DNA from: RUG14223 sp051881075
GTDB lineage: Bacteria > Bacillota > Clostridia > Oscillospirales > Acutalibacteraceae
Length of the DNA stretch: 32,542 nucleotides
Assembly (NCBI GenBank): GCA_051881075.1
Contig: JBJEPE010000087.1
Coordinates: forward strand, 1-32,542
Reading direction: 5' to 3'
A model generated the notes under the pieces. That model was not told where the DNA came from, did no database searches, and saw only the letters and a list, made by a program, of their open reading frames with translations. Positions 1 through 6,903 of this stretch are shown here, in pieces; the stretch's first letter is position 1, and each line of letters begins with the position of its first letter. A program made the translations under genes and the position numbers.

Positions 1-573
1 CACGGCTGTGCAGACAGAATTATTGAGCTTATAAAAAACGGTAAGGGTAGTCTGCTTATAGCTGGTAAGCCGTTAAGCGGTAAAACAACCGTATTACGTG
101 ACCTTGCAAGACAGATATCGTATATATATAAGACATCGGTAATAGATGAACGTGGAGAGCTTGCCGGCACTTATGTGGGAGAGGCGCAAAACGATATGGG
201 GCTTTGTGATATATATAACGGATATATGAAGAATGAAGGCATAATGCACGCCCTGCGGTCTATGTCACCGGAATACATAGTATGTGACGAGATAGGCGGA
301 GAGTGTGACGCAAAAGCCATTGCGAATGCCTCACACGCCGGAGTGTATATGGCGGCTACCGCACACGCCGCAGATATGAATGATCTTATATTCAGAAGCG
401 ATACATCACAGATATTGCTTTCACATACATTTAAGTACATAGTTTTTATAGACAAGATGACTGATTTTACAGTTTATAAAGCAAAGGAGCAGTCAGAAAA
501 TGAGGATGTTGGGCTTATTAGCGGTGATATTTACAGGTGCAATGATAGGCTTTTTTATGAGCGACAGACTTAA
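1..573 (+). CDS. spoIIIAA: Stage III sporulation protein AA (SpoIIIAA), 5' partial
   Basis: The reading frame is open from base 1, so the N-terminal part lies outside the window. SpoIIIAA is the cytoplasmic ATPase of the SpoIIIA complex, related to secretion ATPases of the VirB11/GspE type, and acts in the mother cell during engulfment. The visible part has a Walker A motif (AGKPLSGKTT, about codons 21-30), the stretch DERGELAGTYVGEAQNDMG, a Walker B-like YIVCDEIGG, and a TAHA segment that fits the sensor region of such ATPases. It is the first visible gene of a contiguous operon running to spoIIIAH. The frame continues 74 bases past the spoIIIAB start, so the last roughly 24 residues are read from spoIIIAB coding DNA and look like an unconserved tail. 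Family assignment is supported by the seven following spoIIIA genes. Confidence 0.93.
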   Translation, partial: HGCADRIIELIKNGKGSLLIAGKPLSGKTTVLRDLARQISYIYKTSVIDERGELAGTYVGEAQNDMGLCDIYNGYMKNEGIMHALRSMSPEYIVCDEIGGECDAKAIANASHAGVYMAATAHAADMNDLIFRSDTSQILLSHTFKYIVFIDKMTDFTVYKAKEQSENEDVGLISGDIYRCNDRLFYERQT

Positions 574-1003
574 GCTACAGGTTGAATTTTTCGAGGAGCT
601 TTGTACGCTTATTTCTCAACTTAAGATAAAAATACGGTTCAGCAGTGATACCCTGATACAACTTATGTATGATACCGCCGACCTGCCGTTGCTTAAGGAG
701 CAGATATCCTCCAGTATTGAATATATGGAGCAGGGTGAAAGCTTTGCGTATGCGTGGAGTACGGCAAGTGAAAAAACCGGTACAAGGTACAGGCTTGATA
801 ATGACGATGTTCAGATAATCAAGCGACTTGGGCAGGGCATGGGAGTAAGCGATACTCAGGGTCAGCTATCGCACTTAGAGCTATACTCACAGCTTATGGA
901 GGACAGGTTGCTGAAAGCACGTGAAAATGCACGAACTAAAACAAAAATGTACCGATTACTTGGCTTTTTAGGTGGACTTGCCTGTGCGGTACTGCTTGCT
1001 TAA
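500..1003 (+). CDS. spoIIIAB: Stage III sporulation protein AB (SpoIIIAB)
   Basis: 167 residues, the usual family size. An N-terminal membrane helix (MRMLGLLAVIFTGAMIGFF) is followed by a helical soluble region and a second hydrophobic segment at the C-terminus (LLGFLGGLACAVLLA). This matches SpoIIIAB, which is distantly related to GspF-type platform proteins and forms part of the SpoIIIA channel base. A Shine-Dalgarno-like AAAGGAG lies at 480-486, inside the end of spoIIIAA, and supports the start at 500; the ATG at 506 is an alternative two codons in. The gene overlaps spoIIIAA by 74 bases, longer than the usual few-base operon overlap. Isoleucine codons are mostly ATA (7 of 10 by my count in the first two thirds), typical of the weakly expressed genes here. 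Confidence 0.93.
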   Translation: MRMLGLLAVIFTGAMIGFFMSDRLKLQVEFFEELCTLISQLKIKIRFSSDTLIQLMYDTADLPLLKEQISSSIEYMEQGESFAYAWSTASEKTGTRYRLDNDDVQIIKRLGQGMGVSDTQGQLSHLELYSQLMEDRLLKARENARTKTKMYRLLGFLGGLACAVLLA

Positions 1004-1024
1004 ATAAAGGAAGGAATGAAACTG

Positions 1025-1219
1025 ATGGAAGTAGATATGATATTCAAAATAGCGGCTATAGGAATTATAGTTGCCGTGCTTAATCAGGTGCTTATACGCT
1101 CAGGCAGAGAGGAGCAGGCCATGATGACTACTCTTGCAGGACTTATCGTGGTGCTAATGATGATAGTACAGGAGATCAGCACACTGTTTGATACTATAAA
1201 ATCGGTGTTTGACCTGTAG
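1025..1219 (+). CDS. spoIIIAC: Stage III sporulation protein AC (SpoIIIAC)
   Basis: A 64-residue membrane protein starting MEVDMIFKIAAIGIIVAVLN, which lines up with the B. subtilis SpoIIIAC start (M-V-D-x-IF-IAG-GI-VA-L). Two hydrophobic helices are visible. An in-frame ATG at 1016 exists, but the ribosome-binding sequence AAAGGAAGGA (1006-1015) abuts it directly. The ATG at 1025 has normal spacing and gives the family N-terminus, so I chose it. SpoIIIAC is a small ring or base component of the SpoIIIA-SpoIIQ feeding-tube complex in the mother-cell membrane. It lies between spoIIIAB and spoIIIAD with very short gaps and is certainly cotranscribed. Confidence 0.93.
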   Translation: MEVDMIFKIAAIGIIVAVLNQVLIRSGREEQAMMTTLAGLIVVLMMIVQEISTLFDTIKSVFDL

Positions 1220-1230
1220 CGGATGGGGCG

Positions 1231-1617
1231 ATGAACATGACAACAATATGTGCTACAGCTATAATAACCGCAATAATATGCGTTATGATAAAGCGCTATT
1301 CTCCGGAAACCTCAGTAATGCTGAGCATCTGTGCAGGCACGATAATATTTATGCTTATACTGTCACAGCTTGCGACAATAGCAGCTCATATAGAGGAGCT
1401 TTTCTCATCTACGGGCTTACCTATAGAGTATATACGGATATTGTTCAAAACTTTGGGTATTTGCTTTCTTACCGAAATTGCGTCCGATACCTGCCGTGAT
1501 GCCGGCGAAAGCGCACTTGCGGTAAAAACCGAAATAGCAGGAAAGATATTGATACTTATAATAGCCCTGCCGCTGTTTGACGAGATAATAACAACTGCAG
1601 TAAGACTTATAAATTAA
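1231..1617 (+). CDS. spoIIIAD: Stage III sporulation protein AD (SpoIIIAD)
   Basis: 128 residues with four hydrophobic segments. The C-terminal signature AGKILILIIALPLFDEII is strongly conserved in SpoIIIAD, and the preceding stretch with TEIASDTCRDAGESALA fits the family region containing KDAGQ. SpoIIIAD is an integral membrane component of the SpoIIIA channel and is paralogous in part to SpoIIIAC. The start ATG at 1231 lies 11 bases after the spoIIIAC stop, with only a G-rich weak ribosome-binding sequence (GGATGGGG), which suggests translational coupling. A 57-base gap with no clear promoter separates it from spoIIIAE. Confidence 0.93.
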   Translation: MNMTTICATAIITAIICVMIKRYSPETSVMLSICAGTIIFMLILSQLATIAAHIEELFSSTGLPIEYIRILFKTLGICFLTEIASDTCRDAGESALAVKTEIAGKILILIIALPLFDEIITTAVRLIN

Positions 1618-1674
1618 AAAGGTGCTTAGTTAATATAAAAAAATGAGTAAGCGTCATATGAATAGGAGATATAA

Positions 1675-2820
1675 ATGAAAAGGACAATAATCTTAGTACT
1701 GCTTCTTATACCTACAATAATGCTTATATCGCTTACAGATGTTTATGCGGAAGAGCTGTCTGAAGATGAGCTTATAACACAGCAAAAGAGGCAGACGGGC
1801 GCAGATGACCTGCCGTATGCTTTGCCCGAGGAAACCAGAGAGCTACTGTCCGGCTTGGGCGTTAGCGGAGTAAGCACAGATGAGCTTTCGGCAATATCAT
1901 TTGAGGGAGTATTATCAGAGCTTTCACAGCTTACCGCTGAAAGCAGTAAAAATCCGATTAAAATTACAGCCGCAGTTATAGCCGTGCTTATACTTACATC
2001 TATGATATCCGGCATGAAAAGCTCATCTCTCAACAGTCCCATGAATACGGTTATAAATGTAGTCAGTACGCTTTGCCTGTGTATGATAATAGTAAATCCC
2101 ATGATAAATACTATAGCGCAATGCGGTTTAGTTATAGAAAATTCCGCAAAATTTATGCTTACATATGTGCCTATAATGACTACGGTAATGATTAGCTCAG
2201 GTCAACCGTTCAGTGCTGCATCATATAAGATACTCATGATGACCGCAGGAGAGGCGGTATATCAGACCTCTGCCAATATACTTGTTCCGTTTATGAATAT
2301 ATTTACAGGATTGTCTGTTGTTTCGTCAATATCGTCAAGGCTTAATTTAAGCTCGTTATGTGACCTGATATATAAGGCAGTTAAATGGGTACTGGGGTTT
2401 ATTATGAGCATATTCGCCGCATTGCTTACCTTGCAGGGCATTATTGCAACGGCAGGGGATACGGCAGGTACTAAGGCTGTAAAGCTTGCCATAAGCAGTT
2501 TTGTTCCGTTAGTAGGCGGTGCGATAAGCGACGCTTATCAAACGGTGTACAGTTGTATGAAATTGCTTAAATCGGGAATAGGCGTTTTTGCCGTTATAGG
2601 TGTTGCGCTTGTGTTTGTACCTGTAATAATAGACTGTGTATTGTGGCTTGCGGCTATCAACGTATGTGCAAGCATAAGCGATATATTCGGAATGAAAAAT
2701 CAGTCAACACTTTTGCGTTCTTGCGGAAAGGTTATAGGTACATTGCTTGCTATACTGTTCAGTTGTGTAGTGGTGTTTATTATATCAACGGCAATCATAT
2801 TGATGCTTGCTTCCGGTTAG
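1675..2820 (+). CDS. spoIIIAE: Stage III sporulation protein AE (SpoIIIAE)
   Basis: A 381-residue polytopic membrane protein. It begins with a signal peptide (MKRTIILVLLLIPTIMLISL, then TDVYA before EELSEDE, a plausible cleavage point). A short extracytoplasmic acidic region follows, then about seven to eight hydrophobic helices starting near residue 97. Conserved-looking features include TYVPIMTTVMISSGQP near residue 165 and SFVPLVGGAISDAYQTV near residue 280, typical of SpoIIIAE. It is proposed to be the membrane export-gate-like part of the SpoIIIA complex. AGGAG at 1664-1668 supports the ATG at 1675. Confidence 0.95.
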   Translation: MKRTIILVLLLIPTIMLISLTDVYAEELSEDELITQQKRQTGADDLPYALPEETRELLSGLGVSGVSTDELSAISFEGVLSELSQLTAESSKNPIKITAAVIAVLILTSMISGMKSSSLNSPMNTVINVVSTLCLCMIIVNPMINTIAQCGLVIENSAKFMLTYVPIMTTVMISSGQPFSAASYKILMMTAGEAVYQTSANILVPFMNIFTGLSVVSSISSRLNLSSLCDLIYKAVKWVLGFIMSIFAALLTLQGIIATAGDTAGTKAVKLAISSFVPLVGGAISDAYQTVYSCMKLLKSGIGVFAVIGVALVFVPVIIDCVLWLAAINVCASISDIFGMKNQSTLLRSCGKVIGTLLAILFSCVVVFIISTAIILMLASG

Positions 2821-2842
2821 TATATGCAGGAGGTGAAGTGAT

Positions 2843-3319
2843 ATGTTAGATATACAGCAGTGGTCGGCGGTACTGTGTATTTGTGCTGTAATATGTGCGA
2901 TAATCGAGATTATGGCACCGGGCGGAAATATGGATAAAATACTTAAAACCGTACTCAGCGGCTTTGTACTCTGTGCGCTTATTGTTCCGCTTAAAAATAT
3001 TGATTTAAGCTTTGATTTCTCTATTCCATACAATCAGGAATTACCTGAGCAGGAGGAAACACAACAGCTTTTACAGAAGCAGACTCTAACCCTTGCACAG
3101 CATAAGATAAAACTGCTTGCACAGGCAGAACTTGATAAAATTGACGTTGTTCCGGAAAATATTGAAATTTTTACGGATAACTCGGACATATCAAGCATAT
3201 CAATTATAACAATAGAAGTTACCGTCAAAGAAAATTACTCAAATAAGACGGATATGATAAAATCCAGCCTTGAGCAGACTCTAGGTCTGAATGTAACAGT
3301 AAACATTGAAAGGAATTGA
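2843..3319 (+). CDS. spoIIIAF: Stage III sporulation protein AF (SpoIIIAF)
   Basis: 158 residues. Two N-terminal transmembrane helices (about residues 5-24 and 33-50) are followed by a soluble domain of roughly 100 residues with an EITVK-like strand near the end, which is the SpoIIIAF plan. The start is set by a near-perfect ribosome-binding site AGGAGGTGA ending about six bases before the ATG. Its last bases run into the region that serves as the spoIIIAG ribosome-binding site (GAAAGGA at 3308-3314). It is part of the SpoIIIA complex; the soluble domain likely faces the intermembrane space, by analogy with other members. Confidence 0.92.
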   Translation: MLDIQQWSAVLCICAVICAIIEIMAPGGNMDKILKTVLSGFVLCALIVPLKNIDLSFDFSIPYNQELPEQEETQQLLQKQTLTLAQHKIKLLAQAELDKIDVVPENIEIFTDNSDISSISIITIEVTVKENYSNKTDMIKSSLEQTLGLNVTVNIERN

Positions 3320-3326
3320 TAACGCC

Positions 3327-3905
3327 ATGGACAAAAACAAAGTCGGCTTAATGCTAAAGGGAGGTATAGAAAGAATATGCCGCAGTGAAAGATTTAAGAA
3401 AATGATAATAATTATCGGCTTTACCGGTATAGGGCTTATATTTATATCAACGCTTGTAAATCATAAGTCACCGCAAAAGTCCACTACCGCAGTTGTTTCT
3501 GAGATAGAGAGCTGTGCCGACGAATACAGGCAACAGCTTGAACAGAGCCTTGCCGATATAATATCCAAAGTGGACGGCGCAGGAGAAACACAGGTGTTTT
3601 TAACTATGGAGAGCAGTGCGGAGGTGGTATATGCTACTGACGAAAAGCAGAGCAATGAACATAAGTCTGACAACGGCACGTCAGAGAATGAAACAGTCAC
3701 AGAAACTAACTATATAACAATAAAACTGTCTGACGGTACTCAGCAGGCGGTTAAGCTGAAAGAGCTTGAACCTCAGGTAAGGGGAGTTATAGTAGTTTGC
3801 GAGGGCGGTAATGACAGCGTTGTTCAGGAGAACATAATGCGTGCGGTAAAAACCGCATTTAATATTTCATCAACAAAAGTTTGTATTTTAAAATCATCAG
3901 ATTAA
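3327..3905 (+). CDS. spoIIIAG: Stage III sporulation protein AG (SpoIIIAG)
   Basis: 192 residues from the ATG at 3327; an in-frame TTG at 3306 lies inside spoIIIAF and has no upstream ribosome-binding site. A short cytoplasmic N-terminus leads to one transmembrane helix (IIIIGFTGIGLIFISTLV, about residues 25-42). The ring-building extracytoplasmic domain follows: the stretch with SKVDGAGETQVFLTMES is typical of SpoIIIAG, then a low-complexity insert rich in Glu/Ser/Asn, then EPQVRGVIVVCEGG and a final helix with VKTAFNISSTKVCIL. SpoIIIAG forms a large ring in the intermembrane space of the channel. It is followed directly by spoIIIAH. Confidence 0.94.
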   Translation: MDKNKVGLMLKGGIERICRSERFKKMIIIIGFTGIGLIFISTLVNHKSPQKSTTAVVSEIESCADEYRQQLEQSLADIISKVDGAGETQVFLTMESSAEVVYATDEKQSNEHKSDNGTSENETVTETNYITIKLSDGTQQAVKLKELEPQVRGVIVVCEGGNDSVVQENIMRAVKTAFNISSTKVCILKSSD

Positions 3906-3919
3906 CGGAGGTAATAATA

Positions 3920-4543
3920 ATGTTTGGTAAAAGACAACTCGTTTTGGCGGCACTTGTAATTTCGCTTGGTGCGGCAATCTATCTTAATTGGCAATTCACA
4001 AAGAAGGCTGGCGAGAGCATGGACGCAGGCTCAGAGCTTGGAAAGGCTCAGTATGTAAATACTACGGTGAGCAAAAAGAACGACACGTCGTCTGTGGCAT
4101 CTGGTACCGACAGTAAACCGAATAATACGGAGTCTAGCTCTCAGGCAAGCTCTGAAGAAGAAAAGACGGTGCAAACGGTACAGCTTACAGATGAAGCCGA
4201 AAAGTACTTTGCTCAGGCAAGGATAGACCGCCAGAAGGCTCAGGACGAGATAACTGAGCTTGCAAAAGAAGTGCTTGAGCTTGCGTCATCAGATTCACAG
4301 GCAAGGACAGAGGCTGTTGAAAACGTTGCGGAGATCGCAAATATTATAGAACAGCAGTCAAATATAGAAAGCCTGATAAAGGCTAAGGGATTTACGGAAT
4401 GTATGGCGTTTATACAAAACGGCGAGTGCAGTATAATCGTAAATAAGGGCGCACTTTCTGAGGCCTCTGCAATAGCCATAAAGGATATAGTAAAAGGTCA
4501 GGCCGGTATAGGATTTGACAAAATAAAGATAGTTGAGATATAA
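3920..4543 (+). CDS. spoIIIAH: Stage III sporulation protein AH (SpoIIIAH)
   Basis: 207 residues starting MFGKRQLVLAALVISLGAAI. The ribosome-binding site ACGGAGG (3905-3911) fixes the start at 3920; a TTG at 3881 would lie inside spoIIIAG. One N-terminal transmembrane helix (about residues 6-24) is followed by a Ser/Thr/Glu-rich linker (residues 45-85) and a C-terminal ring-building domain related to YscJ/FliF, starting at EAEKYFAQARIDRQKAQDEI. SpoIIIAH spans the mother-cell membrane and binds SpoIIQ from the forespore across the intermembrane space. It is the last gene of the spoIIIA operon. The next 65 bases hold no clear terminator before the infC promoter. Confidence 0.95.
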   Translation: MFGKRQLVLAALVISLGAAIYLNWQFTKKAGESMDAGSELGKAQYVNTTVSKKNDTSSVASGTDSKPNNTESSSQASSEEEKTVQTVQLTDEAEKYFAQARIDRQKAQDEITELAKEVLELASSDSQARTEAVENVAEIANIIEQQSNIESLIKAKGFTECMAFIQNGECSIIVNKGALSEASAIAIKDIVKGQAGIGFDKIKIVEI

Positions 4544-4608
4544 TAAAATATAATAGCAATAAAAGCGTTGTGTCAGAAAGACAAACAATAAAAAATTTGA
4601 AAAACCTA

Positions 4609-4636
4609 TTGACAAATTTGATATCAATGCTATAAT
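4609..4636 (+). promoter_or_regulatory. Sigma-A type promoter of the infC operon
   Basis: A perfect -35 box TTGACA (4609-4614) is followed after 16 bases by a perfect -10 box TATAAT (4631-4636). The spacer is one base shorter than the optimum. Transcription would begin near 4643, leaving a leader of about 170 bases before infC. This separates the housekeeping translation operon from the upstream spoIIIA operon. Confidence 0.85.
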
Positions 4637-4642
4637 TATAAG

Positions 4643-4782
4643 GAAAACAAAGCGAGACAGCATTGTCTACACCTATGGGGCATCATCTTACATAGGTCAA
4701 TATTTCCTTAATACCTGTCAAATGACACGGGGTTATTATGTGATATTGCGGCGTAGACGGACTCGTTCTGTCTACGCTTTTG
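4643..4782 (+). promoter_or_regulatory. infC leader with attenuator (L20-leader type)
   Basis: The leader contains four hairpins visible by eye: AGACA/TGTCT (4655-4668), ACCTATG/CATAGGT (4671-4697, perfect 7 bp), an AATACC-TGTC/GACA...GGTTATT stem (4710-4737), and a terminator-like stem GCGTAGAC/GTCTACGC (4751-4758 with 4770-4777) followed by TTTT. The segment GTCTAC at 4665-4670 duplicates the terminator's 3' arm and can pair with GTAGAC at 4753-4758, giving a mutually exclusive antiterminator. Firmicutes infC-rpmI-rplT operons are known to be controlled by ribosomal protein L20 through such a leader. The assignment to that class rests on position and architecture, not on a covariance search. 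Confidence 0.75.
4770..4781 (+). terminator. 3' arm and T-run of the conditional terminator in the infC leader
   Basis: GTCTACGC (4770-4777) closes a perfect 8-bp GC-rich stem with GCGTAGAC (4751-4758), followed by TTTT and a T-rich stretch. It lies about 36 bases before the infC start, so it must be conditional if the operon is to be expressed from the promoter at 4609. It probably acts as the off state of the attenuator. Confidence 0.65.
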
Positions 4783-4816
4783 TACTATTTATAAGGTGTT
4801 TTGGAGGTGCTTAACC

Positions 4817-5335
4817 ATTAGCAACAAGGAGCTACAGATTAACGAGGAAATTCGAGATAAAGAGCTTAGAGTAATAGGAGCAGACGGCACACAGCTTGGC
4901 ATTATGTCTGCGGCTAAGGCTCTGGAAACAGCGGTGGGACAAAATTTGGATTTAGTCAAAATTGCCCCTCAGGCAGTACCACCGGTGTGCAGAATTATGG
5001 ATTACGGTAAGTATCGCTTTGAGCAGACAAAACGAGAAAAAGAAGCTAAGAAAAATCAGCGTGTAGTTGATATCAAGGAGATAAGACTTTCACTTAATAT
5101 CGATACGCATGATTTTAATACAAAGCTTAATCACGCAACACGCTTTATACAGGGCGGCGACAAGGTTAAGGTATCTATTCGCTTCAGAGGCAGAGAGATG
5201 GGACACCCTGAGCTGGGCTATGATATTATGAAGCGTTTTGCCGAGGCCTGTGCTGATATAGCAACAGTAGAAAAACCGGCAAAGCTCGAAGGACGTACTA
5301 TGCTGATGTTCCTTGCAGCGAAGCCTCATAAGTAA
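4817..5335 (+). CDS. infC: Translation initiation factor IF-3, AUU start
   Basis: 172 residues counted from an ATT codon at 4817. IF-3 binds the 30S subunit, prevents premature 50S joining and checks the start codon. The sequence has the N-terminal domain (NEEIRDKELRVIGADGTQLG), the helical linker with YRFEQTKREKEAKKNQ, and the C-terminal domain (KEIRLSLNIDTHDFNTKL, then KVSIRFRGREMGHPELG). The in-frame GTG at 4796 has no ribosome-binding site before it, whereas GGAGGT (4803-4808) lies eight bases ahead of the ATT and would sit inside the coding region if GTG were used. infC genes classically begin with AUU, which lets IF-3 repress its own translation. First gene of infC-rpmI-rplT, behind a promoter and attenuator. 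Confidence 0.95.
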   Translation: MSNKELQINEEIRDKELRVIGADGTQLGIMSAAKALETAVGQNLDLVKIAPQAVPPVCRIMDYGKYRFEQTKREKEAKKNQRVVDIKEIRLSLNIDTHDFNTKLNHATRFIQGGDKVKVSIRFRGREMGHPELGYDIMKRFAEACADIATVEKPAKLEGRTMLMFLAAKPHK

Positions 5336-5360
5336 CATCAAATCAAGGAGGAAAAATATT

Positions 5361-5558
5361 ATGCCAAAAATTAAGACACACAGCGGTGCAAAAAAGCGCT
5401 TTAAGCTTTCAAAGAACGGTAAGGTCATTCGTGCCCATGCCTACAAATCTCATATTCTTAATAAGAAGACAAGAAAGAGAAAGAGAGTTTTAAGACAAAC
5501 AGTTGTTGCTGATAAAACAAACGTAATGCAGGTTAAGAGATTGATCCCTTATAAATAA
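5361..5558 (+). CDS. rpmI: 50S ribosomal protein L35
   Basis: 65 residues starting MPKIKTHSGAKKRFKLSKNG, the family signature, with a basic C-terminal part (KKTRKRKRVLR). The ribosome-binding site AAGGAGG (5345-5351) fixes the ATG at 5361; a longer frame reaching back into infC is not supported. L35 is a small late-assembling 50S protein near the exit side of the subunit. All four isoleucine codons are ATT or ATC, unlike the ATA-rich genes around, which fits high expression. It lies 25 bases after infC and 46 bases before rplT. Confidence 0.98.
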   Translation: MPKIKTHSGAKKRFKLSKNGKVIRAHAYKSHILNKKTRKRKRVLRQTVVADKTNVMQVKRLIPYK

Positions 5559-5604
5559 TCTGCATAGGAAACACAAAATTAACCAAAAACGGAGGTAATA
5601 TATT

Positions 5605-5955
5605 ATGGCACGCGTAAAGGGCGCAATGATGACTCGTAAGAGAAGAAAGAAAATATTAAAGCTTGCTAAGGGCTATTGGGGTTCAAAGAGTAAGCATTTT
5701 AAGATGGCTAAACAAGCCGTTATGAAGTCCGGTAACTATGCTTATATCGGCAGAAAGCAGAAGAAGCGCGATTTCCGTCGCTTATGGATAACACGTATAT
5801 CAGCTGCTTGCAGAGCAAACGATATGAACTATTCATCATTTATGAATGGCTTAAAGAAGGCCGGCATCACACTTAACCGTAAGATGCTTTCAGAAATCGC
5901 TATCTCTGATCCTGCAGGCTTTACAAAGCTTGTTGAGCAGGCAAAGAACGCATAA
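5605..5955 (+). CDS. rplT: 50S ribosomal protein L20
   Basis: 116 residues with the L20 pattern: MARVKGAMMTRKRRKKILKL, the long basic N-terminal helix containing the conserved GYWGSKSKHF, and a globular C-terminal RNA-binding domain (MNYSSFMNGLKKAGITLNRK). CGGAGG at 5590-5595 gives the start. L20 is a primary 23S rRNA-binding assembly protein, and in Bacillus it is the repressor that acts on the leader of its own operon. The infC leader here has suitable structure, so the same autoregulation is likely but inferred. A strong terminator follows directly. Confidence 0.98.
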   Translation: MARVKGAMMTRKRRKKILKLAKGYWGSKSKHFKMAKQAVMKSGNYAYIGRKQKKRDFRRLWITRISAACRANDMNYSSFMNGLKKAGITLNRKMLSEIAISDPAGFTKLVEQAKNA

Positions 5956-5963
5956 AAAAGCTT

Positions 5964-5999
5964 AAATTGCGTTTGGGTAAAATTACCCGAACGCAATTT
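5964..5999 (+). terminator. Terminator of the infC-rpmI-rplT operon
   Basis: AAATTGCGTTTGGGTAA (5964-5980) pairs with TTACCCGAACGCAATTT (5983-5999) along nearly its whole length with a single G-U pair, leaving a small A-rich loop. The 3' arm ends in TTTT and is followed by GTGTATT. The flanking A and T runs make it potentially bidirectional. Confidence 0.9.
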
Positions 6000-6036
6000 T
6001 GTGTATTATAAAGTCGTGTAATCGGGGTTGATATAA

Positions 6037-6834
6037 GTGCTTATACGTATTTCCAGCAGAGATAATCAGCTTATTAAAAATACCGTAAAATTAAAAAATA
6101 AAGCATCATTTCGCAAAAAAAACGAGCTTTTTGTAATAGAGGGCGCACGCCTTACTCAAGACGCACTTTTAAGCAAGGTAAGCATACAAAGCTTTATTTG
6201 CTCTGATACCGGATATGAAAGATACCCCGACCTGACATCTGAGCTTGAGGAAAATTCACAAAAAAGCTACATAGTCAGCGATTCGCTTTTTGCTGAAATG
6301 TCAGATACCGTGACCCCACAGGGATTGATGTGCATATGTCGATTTTGCAATAACGTCATCTATAGTGACGATATCGCAAAGCCGATGACTGCACTGGCGC
6401 TTGAGAATATACAGGACCCGTCAAACATGGGTACTATTCTCAGAACCGCCGAGGCAATAGGAATAGAGAGGGTATACCTTACAGCGGATTGCGTTGACGT
6501 TTATAGCCCTAAGGTACTCAGGGGCAGTATGGGCGCCGTATTCAGACAGAAAATATATATCACCGATGATATGGTATCACTTGCCGAAAGCTGTAACAGA
6601 AGCGGCATAAATACCATTGCCACAGTACCGGTTTCTACTGCATTGCCTATAACTCAGATAAAGTCGTTTGAAAATACCTTCACCGTAATCGGCAATGAGG
6701 GTAACGGAATTACACATAAGCTTCTGGATGTCTGTCAGACGGCAGTTACCATACCTATGCCGGGTAGGGCAGAATCACTCAATGCTTCTGCCGCCGCCGC
6801 TATAGTTATATGGGAGGCAGGCAGACCTCGTTGA
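6037..6834 (+). CDS. SpoU/TrmH-family rRNA 2'-O-methyltransferase
   Basis: 265 residues. The N-terminal substrate-binding domain (from about KNTVKLKNKASFRKKNELFVIEGARL) is of the SpoU substrate-binding type. The SPOUT catalytic domain carries all three motifs: ENIQDPSNMGTILRTAEA (motif 1), VIGNEGNGI (motif 2) and IPMPGRAESLNASAAAAI (motif 3). Such enzymes transfer a methyl group from S-adenosylmethionine to a ribose 2'-OH in rRNA or tRNA. B. subtilis YsgA, reported to modify 23S rRNA, is the closest type I can suggest; the target here is not determined. The start is a GTG at 6037 behind a weak G-rich site (GGGG at 6024-6027). It follows the rplT terminator and precedes dprA by about 70 bases. 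Confidence 0.9.
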   Translation: MLIRISSRDNQLIKNTVKLKNKASFRKKNELFVIEGARLTQDALLSKVSIQSFICSDTGYERYPDLTSELEENSQKSYIVSDSLFAEMSDTVTPQGLMCICRFCNNVIYSDDIAKPMTALALENIQDPSNMGTILRTAEAIGIERVYLTADCVDVYSPKVLRGSMGAVFRQKIYITDDMVSLAESCNRSGINTIATVPVSTALPITQIKSFENTFTVIGNEGNGITHKLLDVCQTAVTIPMPGRAESLNASAAAAIVIWEAGRPR

Positions 6835-6903
6835 ATTATGCACAATTTGCGGTGCGTTCAATTTAATATTATAAGTACGCTACCGCATTATAGAGGAATA
6901 ATT

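Noticed and set aside
1209..1499. 96-codon plus-strand frame overlapping spoIIIAD
   Set aside because: It lies in another frame of spoIIIAD, which has clear family motifs; the alternative protein is Asn/Tyr-rich with no known pattern.
4675..4695. Six-codon frame (M-G-H-H-L-T) in the infC leader as a leader peptide
   Set aside because: No ribosome-binding site precedes its ATG, and its bases are better explained by the ACCTATG/CATAGGT stem.
4796..4816. GTG at 4796 as the infC start
   Set aside because: It has no ribosome-binding site and would place GGAGGT inside the coding region; the ATT at 4817 gives normal IF-3 length.
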